In this document: one piece after another, positions 1-4,150 of the stretch
Position numbering within the stretch: position 1 is the first letter of the stretch
How the letters are laid out: each line of letters opens with the position of its first letter
NCBI RefSeq assembly: GCF_030515985.1
Contig: NZ_CP100376.1
Span: forward strand, 1,078,018 to 1,083,631
Length of the DNA stretch: 5,614 nt
From: Corynebacterium accolens
Lineage (GTDB): Bacteria > Actinomycetota > Actinomycetes > Mycobacteriales > Mycobacteriaceae
Direction of reading: 5' to 3'
Made by a program: the position numbers and the translations under genes
Notes under the pieces: generated by a model
Told to the model about the DNA's origin: nothing
Database searches by the model: none
The model's input: the letters and a program-made list of their open reading frames with translations, nothing else

Positions 1-2
1 CC

Positions 3-836
3 GCCGCCGTTACCGTCGCCGCCACTAGCCTCGTGGCCTGCTCCTCCGACGCAGATGATGACAAGACCATCGCCGTTGGCACCACCGATGATGCAAAGCA
101 GGCCTGGGTTGCCTTTGAGCAAGAAGCCAAGGACGCCGGCTACGACATCGACATCAAGTCCTTCTCGGATTACAACACCCCGAACCAGGCCCTGAACCAG
201 GGCGAGCTGGATACCAATAACTTCCAGCACCTGAAGTTTCTGGCCGAGTACAACCACGGCAACGGCACCAACCTGGTGCCCATCGTTGCCACCGAAATCG
301 TGCCGCTGGCGCTGTTCTGGAAGGGCCACGACTCTCTCGACGGCATCGAGGGCGAAGAAGTTGCCATCCCGAATGACTCCACCAACCAGGGCCGCGCCAT
401 CAACGTGCTGGTCCAGGCTGGCCTTATCACCTTGAAGAAGGACGGGCTTATCACCCCGACCCCGCTGGACATCGATGAGAAGAAGTCCAAGGTCAAGGTC
501 GTGCCGGTCGATGCCGCCCAGACCCCATCCGCACACGGCGAGGGCACCCCGGCGATTATCAATAACTCCTTCCTGGAGCGCGCCGGCATCGACCCGGCCA
601 CCGCCGTCTTCCAGGATGACCCGAACTCCGAAGAGGCAGAGCCTTATATCAACGTCTTCGCCGTTCGCGAGGAAGACGCCGATAACGAGGACATCAAGAA
701 GCTCGCCGAGCTCTGGCACTCCGATGCGGTACAAAAGGGCGTCGACGAGGACTCCGCAGGCACCTCCGTCGAGGTCGAGCGCACCCCAGAAGAACTCCAG
801 GAAATCCTGGACAAGCTCGAAGCAGATTTGGACTAA
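3..836 (+). CDS. metQ: Methionine ABC transporter substrate-binding lipoprotein MetQ (5' end off window)
   Basis: This is the extracytoplasmic, lipid-anchored methionine-binding protein that feeds the MetNI importer (NlpA/MetQ lipoprotein family). The reading frame is open to the left edge. The visible N-terminus is the end of a signal peptide with a lipobox, Leu-Val-Ala-Cys, whose cysteine is encoded at 39-41. The GTG at 33 lies inside this lipobox, so the true start is upstream of the window, probably by about ten codons. The mature protein is about 265 residues and starts with a short acidic linker (SSDADDD). Family-typical stretches include LNQGELDTNNFQH near the N-terminus and a conserved Asn-rich stretch (IPNDSTNQGRA). 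It ends at TAA 834-836, ahead of a hairpin and metN. Family assignment is secure. L- versus D-methionine or another amino acid as ligand cannot be decided from sequence, but the metN partner with a NIL domain favours methionine. Confidence 0.95.
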   Translation, partial: AAVTVAATSLVACSSDADDDKTIAVGTTDDAKQAWVAFEQEAKDAGYDIDIKSFSDYNTPNQALNQGELDTNNFQHLKFLAEYNHGNGTNLVPIVATEIVPLALFWKGHDSLDGIEGEEVAIPNDSTNQGRAINVLVQAGLITLKKDGLITPTPLDIDEKKSKVKVVPVDAAQTPSAHGEGTPAIINNSFLERAGIDPATAVFQDDPNSEEAEPYINVFAVREEDADNEDIKKLAELWHSDAVQKGVDEDSAGTSVEVERTPEELQEILDKLEADLD

Positions 837-851
837 TCACCCTTGCCTTCT

Positions 852-881
852 ACCCCGCCGGTTTTCACCCCGGCGGGGTTT
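852..881 (+). terminator. Hairpin between metQ and metN, likely attenuator/partial terminator
   Basis: A perfect 9-bp GC stem, CCCCGCCGG (853-861) with CCGGCGGGG (870-878), closed by an extra A-T pair (852/879), has an 8-base loop and is followed by only three T residues (879-881). It starts 15 bases after the metQ stop and ends before the metN ribosome-binding site. The short T run suggests incomplete termination or 3'-end protection of metQ mRNA, giving more binding protein than ATPase and permease. That role is inferred. Confidence 0.7.
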
Positions 882-894
882 GGCACTTCCCCGC

Positions 895-900
895 TAAGGA
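895..900 (+). promoter_or_regulatory. Ribosome-binding site that sets the metN start
   Basis: TAAGGA sits 8 bases before the GTG at 909. This fixes the metN start at 909 and argues against the in-frame TTG at 843, which has no comparable purine-rich site and would require translation through the 852-881 hairpin. Confidence 0.75.
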
Positions 901-908
901 CGCAACCC

Positions 909-1946
909 GTGGCAGATTCCACCCAGAACGGCACTCGCATCGAGTTCCGCAATATCACCAAGGTCTTCCAGCAGAAAAAGGCCGAGGTCAAAGCTCTTGA
1001 CGATGTCTCCTTGACCGTCGATTCCGGCGAAATCATCGGCATCATCGGCTACTCCGGCGCCGGCAAATCCACCCTGGTCCGCATGATCAACGGCCTGGAC
1101 ACGCCCACCTCCGGCGAATTGCTGCTCGATGGCCAAAATATCGTCGGCATGTCCGAAAAGAAGCTGCGCGGCATCCGCCGCAATATCGGCATGATCTTCC
1201 AGCAGTTTAACCTCATGAACTCCCGCACTGCGGCGGGCAATATTGAGTACCCGCTGCAGCTGCAGGGCATCGGCAAGCGCGAGCGCCAACAGCGCGTGCA
1301 GGAGCTGCTGGATTTCGTTGGACTGGGAGATAAGGGAAAAAGCTACCCGGAGCAGCTTTCCGGCGGCCAGAAGCAGCGCGTGGGCATCGCGCGCGCCTTG
1401 GCCACGAATCCGTCGCTGCTGCTTGCCGACGAAGCCACGTCCGCCCTCGACCCCACCACCACGCAGGAGGTCCTCGACCTGCTGCGCCGGGTGAATAAGG
1501 AGCTCGGCATCACCATCGTGGTCATCACCCACGAAATGGAGGTCGTGCGCTCCATCGCGGATAAGGTTGCGGTGATGGAAAATGGCCACGTCGTGGAGCA
1601 AGGCAGCGTCTACCAGGTCTTTTCCAATCCCCAGACCGCCGTGGCCGCCAAGTTCGTCGCCACCTCGTTGCGCAATGAGCCCGACGTGGTGGAAACCGAT
1701 GACCTGCTTGCCCACGAAGGCCGCCTGTTTACCATCAACCTGACCGAGGAATCCGGCTTTTTCGGCGCCGCCGCCAAGCTGAAGGATGCGGGCGTATCCA
1801 TCGCCGTCGTCCACGGCGGTATTACCACCTTGCAGCAGCACTCCTTTGGCAAGCTCACCGTGCGCTTGAGCGGCGACGACGCCGCCATCGAAGAGTTCTA
1901 CCGCGCCCTATCTGCCACCACTCAAATTGAGGAGATTGAACGATGA
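909..1946 (+). CDS. metN: Methionine ABC transporter ATP-binding protein MetN
   Basis: The cytoplasmic ATPase of the MetNIQ methionine importer, 345 residues from the GTG at 909, close to the 343 residues of E. coli MetN. All ABC ATPase motifs are intact: Walker A GYSGAGKST (47-55), Q-loop around Gln98-Gln99, signature LSGGQKQRV (150-158), Walker B LLLADE (170-175) with the D-loop SALD (178-181), and the switch histidine His208 (ITHEM). Residues from about 265 to 345 form a C-terminal NIL domain. In E. coli MetN this domain binds cytoplasmic methionine and shuts down transport (trans-inhibition), so the same feedback is expected here. Its stop overlaps the metI start as ATGA, implying translational coupling. 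An alternative TTG start at 843 would add 22 proline-rich residues not expected for the family and is unlikely. Confidence 0.97.
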   Translation: MADSTQNGTRIEFRNITKVFQQKKAEVKALDDVSLTVDSGEIIGIIGYSGAGKSTLVRMINGLDTPTSGELLLDGQNIVGMSEKKLRGIRRNIGMIFQQFNLMNSRTAAGNIEYPLQLQGIGKRERQQRVQELLDFVGLGDKGKSYPEQLSGGQKQRVGIARALATNPSLLLADEATSALDPTTTQEVLDLLRRVNKELGITIVVITHEMEVVRSIADKVAVMENGHVVEQGSVYQVFSNPQTAVAAKFVATSLRNEPDVVETDDLLAHEGRLFTINLTEESGFFGAAAKLKDAGVSIAVVHGGITTLQQHSFGKLTVRLSGDDAAIEEFYRALSATTQIEEIER

Positions 1947-2623
1947 ACGTCAACTATCTCGCCGCCGCCGACTGGGACCGCTTGGGCGGATCGCTTGTCG
2001 ATGCCATCGTCGACACCCTCATCATGGTCTCGACCACCCTCGTCGTCGCCGGCATTCTGGGCCTAGGGCTCGGCATCTTGCTCTATACCGCCCGCCCGGG
2101 CGGCATCCTGCAGAATAAGGCCGTCTACCTGGTGGTCAACCTGCTGGTGAACTTCGTTCGTCCCATCCCGTTTATTATTTTGCTGGCGTTTGCGCAGCCG
2201 CTCACCGTCGCCGTGATGGGCGGGTCCATCGGCCGCGAGCCGGCCACCTTCGTGATGGTCATCGCCGCCACGTTCTCCGTAGCGCGCGTGGTGGAACAAA
2301 ACCTCGTGGCCATCGACCCAGGCGTTATCGAGGCCGCCCGCGCCATGGGCGCTTCACCGTGGAAGATCATTACCTCCGTAATCATTCCGGAGGCCCTCGG
2401 CCCGCTGATTCTGGGCTATACCTTCCTGTTTATCGCCATCGTGGATATGTCCGCCATGGCCGGCTACGTCGGCGGCGGCGGACTGGGTGACTTCGCCATC
2501 GTCTACGGCTACCGCGCCTTCGAGTGGGAAGTCACCGTCGTGGCCACGCTTATCATCATCGTGCTGGTGCAGGCCGCGCAGTTCTTCGGCAACTGGCTCT
2601 CCTCCAAGGTTATGCGCCGCTAA
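1943..2623 (+). CDS. metI: Methionine ABC transporter permease MetI
   Basis: The integral membrane permease of the methionine importer, 226 residues against 217 in E. coli MetI. Five hydrophobic segments are visible at roughly residues 20-48, 60-85, 99-115, 152-175 and 196-217, matching the five-helix MetI topology. The cytoplasmic coupling loop carries the EAA motif (E130-A-A, G136, then I148-P149), which docks onto MetN. The ATG at 1943 overlaps the metN stop, and GAGGAG (1929-1934) lies 8 bases upstream, so the start is firm. The gene ends with two consecutive in-frame TAA codons (2621-2626). Its last 14 bases overlap the 3' end of the convergent ferredoxin-like gene. No canonical terminator lies directly after it. 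Confidence 0.97.
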   Translation: MNVNYLAAADWDRLGGSLVDAIVDTLIMVSTTLVVAGILGLGLGILLYTARPGGILQNKAVYLVVNLLVNFVRPIPFIILLAFAQPLTVAVMGGSIGREPATFVMVIAATFSVARVVEQNLVAIDPGVIEAARAMGASPWKIITSVIIPEALGPLILGYTFLFIAIVDMSAMAGYVGGGGLGDFAIVYGYRAFEWEVTVVATLIIIVLVQAAQFFGNWLSSKVMRR

Positions 2624-3482
2624 TAAGCTCCACGCCCGTGGCTACAAGCGCCTTGCCGGTCTTGGGCGCGTCGCCGCAGGAAGAGACCACTCCTTCCACG
2701 GCGCGCTGCTCGAGCGTCACGCTCCACCGCCGGCCATCGGCATGCGTGACCACGGGGCCCTGTTTTTCGTCCTCTGCGTGGAGCTGGCCGTAGTAGAGGT
2801 CCTCGGAGTCATCGATAAGCTCGCGCGCTACCGCCAACTCCGCCACCTGGCCGCGCGGGCCGAAGATGCCGCGCCCGCGATTGACCGGGTAGAAATACTT
2901 TCCTTGCGCCGCCGCCGCAATCATCTGCGCGGCGGCTTCTTTATTCATCCGGCCAAAGGAATAGGCCCAGGGCATGAGCATGACCGAGGGCGCGAAGCGG
3001 TGCCCCTTCGTGTGCGAGGTTTCCCACACCATATCCGGGTAATCCTCCACCAGCTCCGCGGCGAGCGGCCGGCCCTTCACGGCGCAGCACTTATCGCGCT
3101 TAGCATGGGTGCACACCAAAACCAGCGGCGTATCGAGGGTTCCTCCCCCGTTGCGGCCTGGCGCGGTGAGATCCAAATCCAGGATCTTTTCCGGGCCGGT
3201 CAAAAGGATCAATTCCATCACGCCCTGCTCGGCCCACACCAGGTAGCACCGGTGCATGGTGCCGATTTGGCGGCCATCGCGGCCGGGGCGACGAATCAAT
3301 TGCAGCCCGGCCTGACCGTTGAGCTTTTCCTTCAGCTGGGCCGTGAGCTCCGGGCCAAAAGTATCGCCATCAAGCACATCGCGCGACCAGCCGCCGGGCC
3401 ACTCAAAGAGGACAAACACGGACTCTTTTTTCGCCGTGCCGGGCAGCGGTTCCACCTGGTAATCTGAACAGAAATCGGTCAT
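2610..3482 (-). CDS. Sucrase/ferredoxin-like protein, probable [2Fe-2S] thioredoxin-like ferredoxin
   Basis: A 290-residue soluble protein of the sucrase/ferredoxin-like family (Suc_Fer-like). The N-terminal half has the family's GTA...E-x-PGGW stretch (residues 15-32) and LIRRPG (62-67). The second half has CTHAKRDKCC (Cys124, Cys132, Cys133) followed by HTKGH (His157, His161). In the yeast relatives Apd1 and Aim32 a pair of cysteines and an HxGGH motif bind a [2Fe-2S] cluster with two Cys and two His ligands, so the same type of cluster is likely here. The redox partner and substrate are unknown, and the word sucrase is historical, with no sugar activity implied. The ATG at 3482 is the only sensible start; the next Met is residue 76. 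The leader has AGG at 3492-3494, 9 bases upstream, and overlaps a DtxR-like sequence. It is divergent from the AMIN lipoprotein gene and convergent with metI. Confidence 0.9.
   Translation of the reverse strand: MTDFCSDYQVEPLPGTAKKESVFVLFEWPGGWSRDVLDGDTFGPELTAQLKEKLNGQAGLQLIRRPGRDGRQIGTMHRCYLVWAEQGVMELILLTGPEKILDLDLTAPGRNGGGTLDTPLVLVCTHAKRDKCCAVKGRPLAAELVEDYPDMVWETSHTKGHRFAPSVMLMPWAYSFGRMNKEAAAQMIAAAAQGKYFYPVNRGRGIFGPRGQVAELAVARELIDDSEDLYYGQLHAEDEKQGPVVTHADGRRWSVTLEQRAVEGVVSSCGDAPKTGKALVATGVELISGA
2911..2942 (+). terminator. Candidate plus-strand hairpin inside the ferredoxin-like gene
   Basis: GCCGCCGC (2911-2918) and GCGGCGGC (2929-2936) can form an 8-bp stem with a 10-base loop, followed on the plus strand by TTCTTT. 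It lies about 290 bases past metI and could stop metQNI read-through. The same bases encode an alanine-rich run of the opposing gene, which by itself produces GCC/GCG repeats, so this may be fortuitous. Confidence 0.25.
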
Positions 3483-3501
3483 GTACCCTAGCCTAACCTG
3501 T
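3483..3501 (-). promoter_or_regulatory. DtxR-like iron box upstream of the ferredoxin-like gene
   Basis: Read on the minus strand, the 19 bases directly before the ATG at 3482 match 13 of 19 positions of the DtxR consensus TWAGGTWAGSCTWACCTWA. The match includes an unbroken 11-base core, AGGTTAGGCTA, covering one half-site and the centre; the other half-site is poor. A bound repressor here would block transcript elongation or initiation of a predicted Fe-S protein gene. The same purine-rich bases also serve as ribosome-binding sequence, which could explain part of the match. Confidence 0.35.
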
Positions 3502-3561
3502 CTGCAACTCAGCTCACATATTTGGCAACAATTCGGTCAAGATCTGCCCCCAACGATAGGC

Positions 3562-3571
3562 AGTAATTACT
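3562..3571. repeat. Perfect 10-bp palindrome AGTAATTACT in the divergent promoter region
   Basis: AGTAATTACT is its own reverse complement. It lies next to, and overlaps by three bases, a second inverted repeat at 3569-3588, within an AT-rich island in an otherwise GC-rich window. This is consistent with an operator half or a second binding site for a dimeric regulator; no specific regulator is recognised. Confidence 0.45.
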
Positions 3572-3575
3572 AGAA

Positions 3576-3581
3576 ATTATA
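3576..3581 (-). promoter_or_regulatory. Candidate -10 (TATAAT) for the ferredoxin-like gene
   Basis: The minus strand reads TATAAT at 3581-3576, a perfect sigma-70-type -10 hexamer. No good -35 is present at the usual spacing. It would give an untranslated leader of about 87 bases ahead of the ATG at 3482. A weaker alternative is TATGTG (3520-3515) with TTGACC (3540-3535), but its 14-base spacer is short. Confidence 0.35.
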
Positions 3582-3583
3582 CT
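3578..3583 (+). promoter_or_regulatory. -10 element (TATACT) of a probably leaderless lipoprotein transcript
   Basis: TATACT fits the corynebacterial -10 pattern TANANT and ends 9 bases before the ATG at 3593. Transcription would start at or just before that ATG, giving a leaderless or near-leaderless mRNA. This agrees with the lack of a ribosome-binding site at proper distance. No convincing -35 is visible. Confidence 0.55.
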
Positions 3584-3592
3584 CTAGTGGTC

Positions 3593-4150
3593 ATGTATAA
3601 AGCCCGCCTCTCGCTCCTGCTTGCCGCCGCAGCCTTCCTCACCGGCTGCAGCACCGAATCAGCGGATGACACCACCATGGCGGCCTCTGTGGGAAACTCG
3701 CACATCAACCCTCTGGGTGAGGCGGATATGAGCATGAAAACGCTGCGCCCTGAGGCCCCCTCAGAACTCGTGGTGACCAAGGTGCGCGTGGGCCAGCACG
3801 ATGGTTTCGAGCGCGCCGTCTTCGAGCTTGAGGGCGAAGGCTCCCCGGGCTGGTTCGTGGATTATGCCGATAATCCCAAGCAGCAAGGCTCCGGCCAGCC
3901 CATCAACTATGCCGGCGATACCGCGCTCAATGTCAATATCGACGGCGTTGTCTATCCGTTTGAGGCGGGCATCGACGAGCCGCGCATCGGCATCGTCGAG
4001 GCACCTGCCGGTGGCGTTATTACCCAAGTGGTCAACGGCCGCACCTATGAGGGGCGCAGTCAGTTTGTCATCGGCATGAACCAGCGCAAGCCTTATTCCG
4101 TACAGGTACTAGAAAATCCCACGCGCCTCGTGGTAGATATTCGCTCCTAA
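3593..4150 (+). CDS. AMIN-like domain lipoprotein
   Basis: A 185-residue predicted lipoprotein. The N-terminus has a positive start (MYKAR), a hydrophobic stretch and a lipobox Leu-Thr-Gly-Cys with the lipidated Cys at residue 19, so it should be anchored on the outer face of the cytoplasmic membrane. A short polar linker leads to an AMIN-like domain from about residue 56 to the end: VTKVRVGQHDGFERAVFELE at its start, PGWFVDY in the middle and a closing NPTRLVVDIRS strand typical of AMIN folds. AMIN domains in other bacteria bind cell-wall or envelope polymers; a ligand for this actinobacterial group is not known to me. I prefer the ATG at 3593 over the GTG at 3587, because the -10 element ends at 3583 and leaves too little room for transcription to start upstream of 3587. 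The stop overlaps the convergent imuB stop by four bases. It is probably a single-gene transcript. Confidence 0.85.
   Translation: MYKARLSLLLAAAAFLTGCSTESADDTTMAASVGNSHINPLGEADMSMKTLRPEAPSELVVTKVRVGQHDGFERAVFELEGEGSPGWFVDYADNPKQQGSGQPINYAGDTALNVNIDGVVYPFEAGIDEPRIGIVEAPAGGVITQVVNGRTYEGRSQFVIGMNQRKPYSVQVLENPTRLVVDIRS

Larger units (their letters stand above)
3569..3588. promoter_or_regulatory. Operator-like inverted repeat covering both divergent -10 elements
   Basis: ACTAGA (3569-3574) and TCTAGT (3583-3588) are perfect 6-base inverted arms separated by 8 bases that include the -10 hexamers of both strands. A protein bound here would occlude the lipoprotein promoter and probably a minus-strand promoter. 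The spacing TAGA-N8-TCTA is the same as in the corynebacterial McbR operator TAGAC-N6-GTCTA, with 8 of its 10 defined bases present; both inner bases (C and G) differ. The McbR link is tentative. Confidence 0.45.

Noticed and set aside
33..35. GTG as the start of metQ
   Set aside because: The codon is the Val of the lipobox Leu-Val-Ala-Cys; hydrophobic signal-peptide codons continue in frame to the left edge, so the start is off the window.
843..908. TTG at 843 as the start of metN, adding 22 residues
   Set aside because: It runs through the 852-881 hairpin, has no ribosome-binding site, and the GTG at 909 has TAAGGA at 8 bases and gives the family's length.
894..1841. Long 315-codon open frame antisense to metN
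   Set aside because: High GC gives open antisense frames; the translation resembles no family I know, whereas the plus-strand frame has every ABC ATPase motif.
2630..2641. Small inverted repeat CCACGCCCGTGG just after metI as a terminator
   Set aside because: Only four to five pairs with a two- to four-base loop and no following T run.
2487..3467. 326-codon plus-strand open frame opposite the ferredoxin-like gene
   Set aside because: It begins inside metI and its translation is low-complexity His/Arg/Ala-rich. The minus-strand frame carries the recognisable Suc_Fer motifs.
3522..3540. Imperfect repeat TTGGC-N9/10-GTCAA in the divergent region
   Set aside because: Only four of five arm bases pair and it matches no operator I recognise; one arm is more simply part of a TTGACC -35-like hexamer.
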